A program made the position numbers and the translations under genes. Of a DNA stretch of 64,000 nt, positions 1 through 12,490 are shown one piece after another. The stretch covers positions 133,735,039 through 133,799,038 of the forward strand of contig CM042139.1 of the NCBI GenBank assembly GCA_023376005.1. Reading direction: 5' to 3'. Under the pieces are notes generated by a model that saw only the letters and a program-made list of their open reading frames with translations, had not been told where the DNA came from and ran no database searches. How positions within the stretch are numbered: position 1 is the first letter of the stretch; each line of letters begins with the position of its first letter. Source of the DNA: Doryteuthis pealeii (lineage: Eukaryota > Mollusca > Cephalopoda > Myopsida > Loliginidae).

Positions 1-1860
1 CTTAGGTGTATATATTGGTGCATTGTCTAAAATTAGTAAAATTTTGAGTGGTTTCTTCTCCCAATTAACACCTATCCTGGAGAATGAAACTATCCAGTGA
101 CCAATCTTTAAAAATTGTTAATCAACCATGATTTAGTACCAGACAAGCAGCATGTGATTATTTACATTCTTAAAAGTAATCATAATGATAAATAGGAAAC
201 TGTTCCAAACCTGTGACATTCCTTCAATGTAAGAAACTCAAACAATTTAGATGGACATAATTTTTGTTTCTTTGTGTATGTATGTTAGTTTTGGGAAAGG
301 ATTCTTGAACAATCTAGTTTTGTCCATATTGAAAAACCATTCCAGAAAATATCATCCTTCTCTTATTGAATTATCCAAACATGTCTAAGAAGTCTTTCTT
401 CATCTGCACTTGCTATCTCTCTTGTTTACCTGGACATTATGCAGGTCATTTCTTTTTAAATTCCTTTAAACTTTCTCGTAGTTGATTGGGATTCTTGTCA
501 TCTTGTATTCCTTCAAAGTTTGTCATTAGGCTTTTGTTTTGATAAGAATCAAAATTCTCATATTATGAATTTAACTCCTTATTAAAAACTTGTGTAGTAT
601 GTTGGATGTAATGTTAATACTCTGACTGCTTGATGTAAAAGCAGGAATAGGGTTTTTTTTTTTTTTTTTTTTTTTTTTTCTCTCTTCTGTGCTAAATTGA
701 AACTGATCTCTCAACTGTTTTTTTTAAAATGTTACAAACTTTATTTAAAAAAAGATGTTAATTAAAGTGTGAGAATACCCGCTCTGCAACTTGTGCACCT
801 TTGTTGCAATATTTCATAAGTAAAAGAAAAACCGACAACAAAGATCTGATGCTAGGATGCTAATGGAGGGGGAAGGTGTGATGTTTTGTGCAGTTTGTGG
901 CAGAGCAGAGGGCACTTAAATTGATGTCAGCTGGCAAGAAAGTTCTTAACTACAAGTCAACAGCTGGAAATTAAAAGTCTGACTGACTTCATATTTTGTG
1001 GGTCTTTGCTTATTTGCTATCTCTCAACTGCCACTGGAATGATGCTCTCACTCTGGCTCTTGCTCTGCTTTCGGATTTAGAGATGGCTTGTATATATGCA
1101 GAGTCCACCACTATCCCTGTCCCTGAAATTGGCCATAACTTTTTCCTGGTAGACTCCAATTTCTCCTAAAATTGCACACATTAACTTATTTCTAGTCAGT
1201 TAGGTGACAATTTTCTAACTATTAATTTTCTGGGATCTAATTTCTCTTAAAACTAGTCACTAAAAGATATTTATCCTTAAGTGGCATTGAATTTAATGGC
1301 TCCTGTGAACTTTTTATGTGGACACTTTTCATATCAGCCTTTTTATTTTTTTTATTTTTATAACTTCTCTTGCTTGACATGGGTGGTGAGTTATTCTTTT
1401 ACGGACAGACATTCCCTTCTGGTGCTAGCTCCTTAAGTTTACATACACCTCTACATATGCATGGACCTAATATACTCTATTTTCCTTTTTTTTTTTTTTC
1501 TATTTTTATATTCACTCGGACTACTATGTCACAGTGATGTTATTAATTAAAGTGATGTTTTTATATAGCTGGATCAGTAAACTAGAATTTTTTTTTTGCA
1601 TTTAGCTATGGTTTAAACAATAACTGTCTACTGAATGATTAAACCCCAAAATAATGCTGATATTAATTGGTTAATTTATCAACTGATTAAATGAAGTAAA
1701 TATTTCATTCTAATTTCTTCAGTAAAATTAGATATGTTCATTTTAAATAAAGTATAATGTGTGCCTAAAATAATAATTTTATTCTTCCACACAGTTCTTT
1801 TAATTGATCTATATAAAAAAATATTTTTACTTTCTAAATTAGAAAGCAGTAATTTATTTT

Positions 1861-1900
<40 letters not shown>

Positions 1901-1912
1901 TTAAATGTATTT
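1..1912. other. Intergenic or intronic AT-rich sequence, no gene seen
   Basis: I see no coding region, RNA gene or recognisable repeat body here. A poly(T) tract of about 27 bases lies near 653-679. A long poly(A) run near 1866-1896 lies just outside the transposon that starts at 1913. The sequence could be intergenic or a large intron. Confidence 0.6.
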
Positions 1913-2843
1913 GGGTCATTCCATGTCAATTCACCGGGGTGTTACACCCACCGACACCGAATTACTTGAAATTTGGCACAAATGTTCCCCTTCATGAGTT
2001 AGGAAAGTGTGCCAAATTATTTTGTCTTAAACCTTACAGTTCCGATTTTAGAGGGGGGGATATAATTTTGCTATTTTACCTCAAAATTAAGGCCGTGCGG
2101 TGTCGCAAAATCTCAGTGTTTTTTTTTTTTAAATTTAAAAAAAATACTTTCATACATTCAATATTTCTGAAATTTGGTATGTAAGGCAAATAAGGACTGT
2201 AGAATCCAAATATCCAACTATTTTAACCCTATACCTCACAGAAAATTTTATTTTGCCCACCCAAATGCATGACTCCAAAATCAACAACTTTTCACCTATG
2301 TAGCTTACGGTCAGTCTATCGAAAATGGGTCCTCTTCAATTTTCATAATATTTTTTTCTTAACATCTACTATGTCTGCCTAAGTTCACCAAAGAATTTTG
2401 TGAGGGGTCAAGTCTACTTTAGAAGATATGAACCTGCCAAGTTCAGAGTTTTTTTCCTATGTACGTGCAGGATTTCAGTGAAAGATTATAATTAAAGACA
2501 ATCATACTAATGCTCCATGAACTCTCAAATGTTGATATTGTGCTCAGTGACTTCTTAAACTATTCAATAATATTGTTTTTTATCAATTAAAAAAAAAAAA
2601 AAAAAATTAAATACGAGGGTGAGTCAAAAAGTAATGCCATTTTGTTTAGTACAGGTATAATTACCGACACAGGAACATGTATCATGAATTAAAATGAAGT
2701 TGGTCCTCTGTGGATCACCTCCCTACTTTCCCACAGTCACTGTTTTGTTTTTTTCAATAGCAATGTTCCACCTTCAAATGAGAGTATGTACCACTATTCT
2801 GTTAACTGTTCTTTGAGCCACTTCTTCACTACAGATTTCACTT
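1913..2843 (+). repeat. Left long terminal inverted repeat of transposon copy 1
   Basis: Pairs with 5536-6475 in inverted orientation. It starts GGGTCATTCCATGTCAATTC, followed by a short subterminal block that differs from the right end, then ACCCACCGACACCGAATTAC, which is shared. Its inner part (about 2624-2843) is the mirror copy of a mariner 3' end, described separately. The two arms differ by scattered substitutions and small indels in homopolymers, so the insertion is not brand new. Confidence 0.85.
2624..2843 (-). mobile_element. Captured mariner 3' end inside the left TIR
   Basis: Read on the minus strand, this segment encodes the end of a mariner-type transposase (WLKEQ region) and then a mariner-like terminal sequence, GAGGGTGAGTCAAAAAG in plus orientation at about 2625. 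The same segment lies in inverted position in the right TIR (5536-5768). It is therefore part of the host transposon's TIR, not an independent insertion. Confidence 0.65.
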
Positions 2844-3050
2844 TGTTTATTTTTTTTGTTGTTTTGTGTTATTTAAAAAAAAAAATATATTTTTTACTAT
2901 TTTTCAATCAAAAAAAAGTGATAATAAAAATGAATATATAAGGAGTCTTTAAAATATTACATTTTAAACTACACTGTGCCATAAATTTTGTTGTGTGTAT
3001 AGACCATCTTGGACAGATGATAAACTCTACCATTTGGTGTTATAGGGACA

Positions 3051-5480
3051 TCAACAGTGCACAGAATATTTGTGAATGGCACAAAACATATCCTTAAAAT
3101 TCTCTTCCCAGTAAAATGAACAAGATGGAAGAGCTGGGCGCACTAACTTAATCAGCAAGTCATTCTCTGTATCAATCCAAATTTTATTGTCACACCTGCA
3201 ACAAACATATCCTGAAACAACAAATTTCACTGTTTTTCTTCAGTTCCAATAGAGAAGTCATGTATTAGGTCATAATTTTCATCTTCACTATATTGTTTTA
3301 TGGCTATTTTATCTCTGAGTGGAATAAATTGATGAAAACTTCTTGTTCCTGGGACTGTGGATGCATTTTTGAATCTCCTGTTGAGGCTCCTCCTTGCTTT
3401 CTCAACTTCCTCCTTTTCAACCAGAATTAATTTGATACCTTCAATTGCAGATCTGCAATATTCAAACATAGATTTTGGGAAAGGATTTCTTTGGTAGTTG
3501 GTCTTCGGAGACTTTCTTTAGACACTATCCTTTTCACTGTCCCACCTATACCATCACATGGTTGTTTACCATGACTTGTTGCAAAGAGATTCCATTTTGT
3601 ATTGAGACCCAAATATTTCTGATGGTTGCAAAATTGGCAAAGTTCTTGTATTGTACTGTGCAACTATCAGTAAAATACTCACTATTTTTTATATTTGGCA
3701 AGGTAGGCCCGATTACCTCAATTTTTTTTCTGTACCATATAAACAAATGCATGTGAGTTGTCCCTCGACATAATGCAGAAACATTGATTTTTGCATTGCA
3801 TTTTCAAGTTTAAAGTAGGGTACCACTGGATTTAAAGTACATTGTGGGGTACTCCAATGAAAACTCTGGATCTCATCTTGAACTTCAAATTTGTAGTTCT
3901 CAGCAAAATCTCCCAGGAACAAAACTTCAAAATCACTAATCTCCTCCTTTCTTTGCTTTAAGTATCTGGATTGTGATTTAGCCAATTAAGAATGAGGTGC
4001 TAATTTATTCAATTGCAAAACAACTAAATAAATGTAAGCTTGACAGGATTCCTTTTGTGTTGTCAAAGTCAATCGGTCAGTTGTTATCCATTGTGAGAAC
4101 TCTATTGATTCAGTGTTATCAATATTTCCTTCGATGATGTCATAAATTTATTCAAGCTGCCCTGATGATTTAGGAAAATTTGGCCACCTATGAATCATAT
4201 ACTCTCTGCTACTGGTATTACAGACAATATATTTCAATAGATCTTGAAATGATACATTCAGTGGTTCCAGTAATAATTTCATGTTTTGTTGGATGGTACA
4301 TACACATATGGCATGTGTACCTGCACTACCAGCAAGGACACAGCATTTCAGCCTTAGACTACAAAATTTTGAAAACTCCAAGAATGCTATCAGGTTCTGT
4401 TCCTTGAATGGTCTGAAGAGCTCATTTAGGTTGCACAAGATGAGTCTTTTCTGCTGATGAATATTATGTTTAATACTAACATAGTCTTTCCTGCCTGGCA
4501 TCAGTTGAGTATATTCATCATCTTAGTAAAATGCTTCCACTAGCTGTGCAATATTAGCAGGCAAAAATTTGCCCCCTTTTGGTTCTGGCACAGCTAAAAT
4601 ACCTCTTACAAACACAATTTGTGAGCCTTGCGTACAATGTGTTCTGAAACTCCAAACACACACATGACTTTTTGTGTGACCAGTCGGTAGGAGAGCAAGT
4701 GTCAAGATTTGTATATTTATGTTGGTTGATTCTACTCTCTTCATTTTTGCTACAAGAAGCTTTATCATTTTATCAAAGTACTTAGCTTTATCTAAAATTT
4801 CAAAGCCTCATCATTCAACAGCTCAGAGTCAACATTTAACGACCTGCCTACTTTGGTCTTTATACATTGCAATACAGAAGAATGTTTTCTCTTACCTAAA
4901 TGAGCTTTTCCAGAGTAATGATGTCCTTTTGTTTTTATTGGAGAAATTCCAATAGCAGAGAAACATTCATTGATATTTCTCTTCTCTGTTTCTGCAGAAG
5001 TACTTGTATCAAGCTTTTTCATTGCTGATCTGATACATGTCTTGGTTCTTCATTATTACTACTCTTTTCTGATTCTGCAGAAGTACCTGCTTCAAGCTCT
5101 TTCATTTCCTCATCAGGAAGAAGTTTGTGGATTTGTATTTGACAATTAGGGCAGAGTTTCTTGTCTGGGATTAGTACCAACTTAGCCTTTACCTTGTCTG
5201 CCATCACCAATGAAATTGGTTTCAAACTGCCTTTAATTTGCTTTTTATGATTTTTAAATGGAATACATCTCTTTTCAAGACATTCATATTTAGTCAACAA
5301 GGTCTGTTTGTGATAGCAACAAATAGTCTGTATTTCATCCTCATCACAATCTTGTTCTATAGGCAATAAGCTTTATATCCATCGCATCCAACTGATCAAT
5401 TGGAATCACACCAACCTGTTTATCATGGAATAACATTTTCAACTGTTAGCTCAGTACAAATAGTACAATAATGTTTGCCT
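3051..5480 (-). pseudogene. Broken DDE-like transposase of the long-TIR transposon (copy 1)
   Basis: Successive minus-strand reading pieces, interrupted by frameshifts and stops, make up one protein. The N-terminal part (about 5480-5019) is Cys/His-rich (CCYH, KYECLEKRC, KLCPNC), like a zinc-binding domain. A middle part near 4148-4501 begins MPGRKDYVSIKHN and contains KFCSLRLKCCVLAGSAGTH. The segment at 3713-3985 contains VLFLGDFAENYKFEVQDEIQ. Then come YFTDSCTVQYKN (about 3640-3690) and ATSHGKQPCDGIGGTVKR (about 3530-3590). The C-terminal part holds VPGTRSFHQFIPL and ends near 3051. The acidic residues in DFAENY and YFTD and the HGK..CDG block look like the core of a DDE-type transposase; that is inference. 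The copy cannot be functional. Confidence 0.7.
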
Positions 5481-5499
5481 CTAAAACTATCTTTCATTC

Positions 5500-5768
5500 T
5501 TTCTTTTCAATAAAAACATTATTCCAGTGATGAGGAAGTGAAATCTATACTGAAGAAGTGGCTCAAAGAACAGTTAACAGAATAGGGATACATACTCTCA
5601 TTTGAAGGTGGAACATTGCTATTGAAAAAAAACAAAACAGTGACTGTGGGAAAGTAGGGAGGTGATCCACAGAGGACCAACTTCATTTTAATTCATGATA
5701 CATGTTCCTGTGTCGGTAATTATACCTGTACTAAACAAAATGGCATTACTTTTTGACTCACCCTCGTA
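5500..5768 (+). pseudogene. Captured mariner transposase C-terminus inside the right TIR
   Basis: On the plus strand from about 5500 the frame reads KHYSSDEEVKSILKKWLKEQ and then degenerates through stops. That is the classic C-terminal region of mariner transposases. It is followed after ~150 bp by a mariner-like terminus ending in CACCCTCGTA at about 5768. The transposon's copy 2 retains a better preserved version (33900-34170), including GIHALIRRWNIAIERNGD. Only the 3' end of the mariner is present. Confidence 0.65.
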
Positions 5769-6475
5769 TTTAATTTTTTTTTTTTTTTTTTAATTGATAA
5801 AAAACAATATTATTGAATAGTTTAAGAAGTCACTGAGCACAATATCAACATTTGAGAGTTCATGGAGCATTAGTATGATTGTCTTTAATTATAATCTTTC
5901 ACTGAAATCCTGCACGTACATAGGAAAAAAACTCTGAACTTGGCAGGTTCATATCTTCTAAAGTAGACTTGACCCCCTCACAAAATTCTTTGGTGAACTT
6001 AGGCAGACATAGTAGATGTTAAGAAAAAAATATTATGAAAATTGAAGAGGACCCATTTTCGATAGACTGACCGTAAGCTACATAGGTGAAAAGTTGTTGA
6101 TTTTGGAGTCATGCATTTGGGTGGGCAAAATAAAATTTTCTGTGAGGTATAGGGTTAAAATAGTTGGATATTTGGATTCTACAGTCCTTATTTGCCTTAC
6201 ATACCAAATTTCAGAAATATTGAATGTATGAAAGTATTTTTAAAAATTAAAAAAAAAAAACACTGAGATTTTGCGACACTGCACGGCCTTAATTTTGAGG
6301 CAAAATAGCAAAATTATATCCCCCCCTCTAAAATCGGAACTGTAAGGTTTAAGAAAAAATAATTTGGCACACTTTCCTAACTCATGAAAGGGAACATTTG
6401 TGCCAAATTTCAAGTAATTCGGTGTTGGTGGGTGCAGATTTCAAATTTTTCCGGTGTTTTGACATGGAATGACCC
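5536..6475 (-). repeat. Right long terminal inverted repeat of transposon copy 1
   Basis: Inverted partner of 1913-2843. Its terminal ~45 bp differ from the left end. After GGGTCATTCCATGTCAAAAC (read inward) it carries an extra block containing TTTGAAATCTGCACCC, where the left end has a shorter block containing GTGTTACACCC. The rest of the arm matches at high identity. Confidence 0.85.
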
Positions 6476-6489
6476 ATTTTTATTTGCTT

Positions 6490-7430
6490 ACACTTACAGA
6501 ATATAGCTAATAAATGCAGACATTTTCAAATTTGCGACCTTAATCAGTAAAATTTGCAATTTCTCGAGTATTTCTGAACCAATCTTAAAAATATTTATAT
6601 GGTTGGAAATAAAATAAAATAATCTCTCTAAATATATAATTTCCATGGGTTTTTATCCATTGAATTATTTTTTACAGTGATTTAAAACTGTATTTTCCTT
6701 CGAAAGGTTGAAAACAAAAAATATGAATTGTTTCGGGCCTAAATTTTAGTCATTAGTTTGCATTGCAAAATCAAAGAGGATAATCTTTATCAATATTCTT
6801 GAAATTGAACACTTAATTAGTAGACACTTTATACTACATTGTGTAGGTTGTTTTTTTTTTTTTTCTTCGACCTTCGGAAGCGAAACCACTACCAATAAAA
6901 GTTGACGCAAGTTCTTTCAAAAAGTATAAGCTAAACAAAAAAAAAAAAAAGCACTGTCCTTGATACTATATATCCTCAGGATTATTTTGATATATAAATT
7001 GTGATATTTACATGATGGTTAATAGTCAGGCTTTTGTGTCAAAGTTTGAATTTTACGAGAAAAAAAACTTAAAATTTAGTTTTTGATATGTAAACACACG
7101 CCCAGCACTCGTTAAAAAAAAACTCAAATTTACTTGTCTCTTCTGTAACATAAACAAATCTCAGCTAGGCATCGTTTATCCAGACCATACAAGTTTAAAT
7201 AGTAATTTGTTTATTTCTGGTCCAATTTTTAAAATATTTATATGGTTGGGAAGAAAATAATCTTTCTAAAATGTGTTTTTTAAGCATTGCATTATTTTTT
7301 TATGGCTAGTTAAAATGGTATTATTTTTAAACAAAGTTGTACATGCTAAATGCAGACTTTAAATAAAACTATATAATTATTCTATTTATTGTATGTATTA
7401 CAACATAGCAGGTATTTAAAGTTATTTTTA
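6490..7430 (+). repeat. Dispersed repeat R2, copy A (inverted partner at 15.2-15.96 kb)
   Basis: This segment aligns in reverse orientation with 15205-15960. Shared blocks include AAATATTTATATGGTTGGAA (twice in each copy), a block around ATTCTTGAAATT, and a 3' block with ACAACATAGCAGGTATTTAAA. Identity is moderate with many indels, so both copies are old. There is no coding potential. The element class is unknown. Confidence 0.6.
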
Positions 7431-7489
7431 AGTTCAAAGTGATGTTATTTATATAAATTAATACTATATATGTGTATATATGCCATATG

Positions 7490-7905
7490 AAAATGTTGAA
7501 TAATCTTGTGGTAAACTTAAAAAAAACAAACTTGATATCCCTACTTTTTATTCCCCAAATAATGGTTCTAGCCTGGAGATGCATAAAATTTAAGTGCATA
7601 ATCAGAAAGAACATAAAACTTTGCATTCTTATGTAAAATTGTATCAAAACTGTTCTAAAAATAAAGAAATGGTGAAGAAATTACTAAATTTCTTGTTTTG
7701 AATTGGTTCGTGATTTGACATTTTTTTTTTTGATAAAATCATGTCCACTTTTATAACCCCAATTTTCGGGGCTTTAAATTCTCATAACTTTTGAACCACT
7801 GGGGATATTTGCATAATTCAAACAGTTCTGAACTCCATTTACACAGCTTTATATAACTAATTAAACAACAATAACCCCAAATAAAAAAAAATCAACTGGG
7901 AATGA
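7490..7905 (+). repeat. Dispersed repeat R2, 3' part (direct partner at 13.6-13.96 kb)
   Basis: Matches 13575-13960 in the same orientation. Shared landmarks are GTGCATAATCAGAAAGAACAT, TTTCTTGTTTTGAATT and GGGGATATTTGCATAATT, about 400 bp in all. Probably two halves of one longer dispersed element. Confidence 0.6.
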
Positions 7906-8223
7906 CACTTCTATGTATGTACATGTGAACTAGCATAGTACACCTCAGAAATCACATTATTCACACCTGTTACTGTTATATAGCTAGTTTTTTATGCTAT
8001 TTATTTCCCAAAGAAACTTTATAAAAATTGAATTATTTAAAATTTAGTACTTAAAACCATTTTGATAAGTAAATTTCTGTACAAAATTGATCTTGGAATT
8101 AAATATCTGCTTCTTATTCGGAGAAAAAGTTTTATTGAATTATTTAAAAAATTCAGTTGACAAACTTATTTTGAAAAGTCGATCAAAGAATTAATATTTT
8201 TGCCTGCTTGTTTAGAAGACAGG

Positions 8224-8259
<36 letters not shown>

Positions 8260-9415
8260 GAAAAACTTACTGAAAATTATTTGAAGAGAAAAATGAATTC
8301 TAAAAGTTAAATTCAAAAGTTATTGTAACTTATTCAAATAACATACCAAGATTTAACTAAAATTTTTAAAACTATTGTATCATAGAAATTATTAGAATCT
8401 ATTTTATCACATCCATTTCTAAGTGTTCCAATAGTTAAGCTGTTACCCTCTCGCAACATCTGGGTGTTTTCATGAAGGTCATGAGTGGTTAATTTCATAT
8501 TCTTATTTGTCTCAGGATAACACACTTGATTGAACAAAGAAATTTAGTTACACGTGTGTTATAGATATAGATTTTGTCATTTGCATATATTAAGGTTTTT
8601 ACTTTTCACCTTGGGTATATAATACATAAATATCTTTTTAAATTTTTTTTTAATTTTTTTTTATTTCATAATACAAAATGAACCACACAGGTTCAATAGA
8701 GTTCAAATCAAGAGATACAATTGACTATAAGTAGCTTTTTATTGGTACATCATTCTATATTGTTTCTTTAACAGTGATCTCTTTGTTTATGGTAAGGATA
8801 GCATTTTGGCCAAAATAACTGTCAGAATCTTTTGGGAAAAGTTCCTTCAGTAGAATGACTATTGATATGCCCCTTGCATTTAAATTCTTTTTACCAATAA
8901 TCCAAATTGCTTCCTACTCCATAATTGAAAATAAGTTATATTTGATAATGTATGCAAAATCTGCCTTTTTTATACTCTTGAAATGTGAAATATTGAACTT
9001 ATATTTTCTTTTTTTTTTTTTTTTTTTTTCTTTCTTTAAATTTTTATAATAGTAATTGTCTTTAAGGTAATTTTTGAAGTCTTCAATTTTCTAGACTGTC
9101 AGAAAGTTTTAAAGTCTGTCTTACTATAGTTAAATATTCATTTTTATAGCCAGTATAATACTTATTTTTATTCAGTTATGTCATCTTAAACTAGGTCACA
9201 AATTTTTCTCTGCAGCAATTTTGTCCTCTGTCTGTCTTTGCTTGCTTGCAATTAGCTCAGTTTGCCTTTGATCAATAAACTCTAGACTGTTTTTGCTTAG
9301 TCTTTTATACATGCCGTCACCCCAATCATGCTCCAATGGTCATTCACATTTCCAATCTAATACTTATAAAATATTTGCTTACATTTAACTTCATTTTTCA
9401 TATATTCATGTGAAG
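7906..9415. other. AT-rich non-coding stretch
   Basis: Nothing codes here. It contains poly(T) tracts near 8228-8256 and 9008-9029 and otherwise low-complexity AT-rich sequence. Short open frames have no protein-like composition. Confidence 0.55.
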
Positions 9416-9740
9416 GTAAGCGGTTTTTCAGCCTTTACAGCTCCAGATGCTTCTTCTGAGTTTGCATGGACTATCAGATGCTGATCTCGCCTGATACTCT
9501 GATTGCTACTTGCCAGATTTGCCTCTTGGAGTACATGGTTTAAGGATTACCTTACCTGAACGTCAAGGCTCTGGCAACCTGACAAAAATTTCTTGAGCCA
9601 TCTGGTTACTGTACTGTGATCTACTGCACCTTCACCTTTGTTGCATAACAAATGTTTTTGATTGCTTCTACAGCATTATAACCTATTTTAAACTCCTAAA
9701 GCATGTCTCTGTGGATTTCAAATCCTACACGGTGAAGCAA
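9416..9740 (-). pseudogene. mariner transposase N-terminal relic
   Basis: Read on the minus strand, the segment contains EFKIGYNAVEAIKNICYAT and, in a shifted frame, GAVDHSTVTRWLKKFLSG. These are the first helix-turn-helix and the linking region typical of mariner transposases. Frameshifts and stops break it. A related relic lies at 50200-50690 on the same strand. Confidence 0.55.
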
Positions 9741-9760
9741 TGCACATAGAGTAGGTTAAT

Positions 9761-10024
9761 TTTTTTTCTAACTTGTGGCTACTTACTGTTTTGGATGCTG
9801 ATGTAAATAAAATTGTTTGTGTGCATGCAAATACAATACTTCTATAAACAGTATTTTGATTTTAACCAATTCGATTAATAAAAAAAAGTTAAATACTTAA
9901 TGAACTTGAATTTATCACAGATGGGGAACCATTTGTAATCTAATAATCTGAATATAAAATGTTTTGTTCTATTTCTTAGTTTTACAGAATGTTATCTTAG
10001 TGAGGTATAATTTGATTCTGAGGT

Positions 10025-10057
<33 letters not shown>

Positions 10058-10275
10058 CAATTCCCTATTCTATCAAATGATTGTTATTCTAGTGACATTG
10101 ATTTTAATCAAATGACCAAATTGGTTGATTATTTAGCTTTAAAATATTAGCTCAAATTAAGCCCTTGGTATTTGTTTGTTTATGAATATACAAATTACTA
10201 GACAAGAAACAATTACAAAGAATTATATAAACAGAATTTCTCATATGGAATCCTGAATGTCAGACTTGTGCAAGT
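9761..10275 (+). repeat. Dispersed repeat R3, uninterrupted copy
   Basis: This copy runs from TAACTTGTGGCTACTT to a site near CATATGGAATCCTGAATGTC. It matches a second copy beginning at 18893 that is split by two insertions (19046-19341 and 19653-20234). A long poly(T) tract lies at 10025-10057. Comparing the two copies defines the insertion points of the intruders exactly. No coding sequence. Confidence 0.65.
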
Positions 10276-10422
10276 AGGTTGATTTTTTTTCACTTTTAAA
10301 ATTTTATTTATTTTTTTATCAATTTCTCTCAGCAAAAGTTATGTGTTGGTATAATGAATATGGATACCAAAAAATTAGATCTTGCTTGAAGAAATAGCAT
10401 AAAAAATTCTGATAAAAGCACC

Positions 10423-10453
<31 letters not shown>

Positions 10454-11284
10454 CAACATTTGTCTTAAAAAATGTAGCAATTTCCATATTTAAACTAAAA
10501 ATGTTGCCATTTTATTCTATTCAAATAAAACAAAATCTAGTATCGCCACTGACACCTCCGATATGCTGCTTTTTACTTCATTACGCTATAACAGTAACAT
10601 TTTAAGATTGACAAAAAGAAAACAAAAAAAACCCCCAGATATTCTGTTATAGATAAAACAAAAGAAAAAAAATGGATATGAAAAGTAAACCGTTTCTAAT
10701 ATTCACACTTACAAAATGTCAGGCAGTGCTTTTGGGGAATAATTAATGTTGTGATTTCATATTCCTAATCCAACTAACCATTTGAAAAATGTTTAAGTCA
10801 TTAAATTATGTGATAGAATATGTAATGTAAAATATAAATTCATGTTAAAATGATAAAAAGGAAAGTTTTCAGAATAAAATTGGTAAAAATCTTTTGTGTA
10901 TGTGTGCTTTCTGTAATGCTTAATCTTCTGGTGTCTTGTAAAGCTATTTGGAAGATACATGAGCGAAGTGTCATTTTTCATCTTAACAATTCCGGAGCTT
11001 GAATCTGACATTCCTTCCATAACAAAATGACTGGTAATGTTTACCTCGTGTTTCCATAGTAATAATCTGAATGGAAGAATGAGAAAAATACTTAAACCTT
11101 CTGTCAAGATAAGAATCTCTCTGCAAAATTGTGAAGGGGGGGGGGGTGTAGATCAGCAAATGGAAAGTAGTATACTATTTAATTAAGATATGATACAGCA
11201 CTAGGAATTTGATTTTAGTTGTATTAGGAAAGGATTAAAGAGTGAAAAAAAAAACCCCTTCATTATCAAAATGAGTATCTTATA
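10276..11284. other. AT-rich non-coding stretch
   Basis: I see no gene. Poly(T) occurs at about 10427-10453 and a G run at about 11137-11146. A 104-codon minus-strand open frame at 10793-11107 has no recognisable motif and is taken as chance. Confidence 0.5.
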
Positions 11285-11570
11285 TATTTACAAACCACTC
11301 TGCACAAGTTGGATTTCTTAAGCAAAGTTTAACAGGTTTGAATTCAGTTCACCTTCTCAGAGACTAGTTGCTTAACTACGGTTAAATGGCTGAGTTTGCC
11401 CTATTATTTACCCCTAACTGGGGGGGAGAATAGTTGGATTCCTACCTTTCCCATTTCACAAGGGTATTAGCACTGAAATTCAAACAGCCCTGTTCAGGAT
11501 TTGAACTCTGGTCGCTGAGTCAATTTCCCACGATGGTAACCATTACACCACATGCCTTCATAAATAAATA
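11285..11570 (-). repeat. tRNA-derived SINE, family T
   Basis: Read on the minus strand it starts with a tRNA-like head, TGGTGTAATGGTTACC (A-box-like), followed by a B-box-like block near GAGTTCAAATCC. A body follows with the family landmarks AAGGTATGAATCC, GGGTAAATA and GGGCAGACTGGG-like blocks, then a tail with GCTTAAGAAATC. Other copies are at 20640, 22010, 22255, 22580, 27500, 47365, 50925, 51715 and 58445. Confidence 0.7.
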
Positions 11571-12490
11571 TATTTATATAAAAAGTAAAATGAAAGTGAC
11601 TAATTAATTTCTAAAATCAGAGCTGGCCTTTCATTGAGGCCTTAAGCTATATGAAATGTGAGGGTATGTGGCCCTAAGCTATAGCTTTATATGCAAGTCC
11701 AACACTTAAAAATTTATTTACAAAAAAAGTTACATTATTGCATAATTTTCTTTCAGAACCAAATAAAAATCAAAAATAAAATTTTTTAACTTAGCTTTTT
11801 TTCTTTTTAATTTAATACCAAAAGACAAATGTTTTTACATGTTAAAATTTTAATTTGCACTATAATGCAATAAAGTAAAATTTTTTTCTATTATTCGTAC
11901 TGTTGTCCTCATTAGTAAATTTCATTTGAGAAAATGAAACCTAAAAATGACAAGTATAATTTATAGAGGAATGTGACATTCTAAGCATATTGAAAATGCT
12001 AACATAGCAAAAGAGAAAATACACTTACCATACTTTTTTAAATTTTTTTATTTGTTTATTATAACTAAAATAGTGTAGATTGTGCCTACTTTTTTTTTTC
12101 TTTAAATCTTCATATGTATGTTTGTAATTTAGGAAAACTTTGTTCAGATCTTTGTAGAATTGCAAACGTTTTTCAGGTGTCACCATTCATCCACTTTCAC
12201 AAAATTATACCTTAAAATAATTTATAATTATCACTAGGTGATTTGTACTATCCCAGCCACATTTTATAAAGTTTTCATTGTTTGAAACAACACCCATTTT
12301 CTTTCTATAACAATTTATTGTTCTGATATGACATATAATATGCTCCTTATTTATGTGAATTTTATTTTGGGGGTTGGTCTCTCTATCCAGGGGAATTTTG
12401 TATTTAATTGAGGAGTATTACATTCTGTGCCAAGCAAGTATTGATGTGCTGTCATATTTTAAGCAAAGAACTGTAATTTGGAAATATAAA
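11571..12490. other. AT-rich non-coding stretch
   Basis: No gene or defined repeat body recognised. The sequence is low-complexity A/T with several short poly(T) tracts. Confidence 0.5.

Larger units (their letters stand above)
1913..6475 (-). mobile_element. Complete 4.56-kb DNA transposon with very long inverted terminal repeats (copy 1)
   Basis: The element begins GGGTCATTCCATGTCAA at 1913 and ends with the inverted form at 6475. The flanks are ATTT at 1909-1912 and ATTT at 6476-6479, a 4-bp target duplication. About 935 bp at each end are near-identical inverted repeats (1913-2843 and 5536-6475). The interior holds a broken transposase gene read on the minus strand. A second copy (29230-34835) and a short derivative (55343-55753, flanked by TTTG on both sides) confirm the ends and the 4-bp duplication. 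I cannot place it in a named superfamily. The protein resembles, from memory, a large group of uncharacterised invertebrate proteins with a DFAENY motif. Confidence 0.85.
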
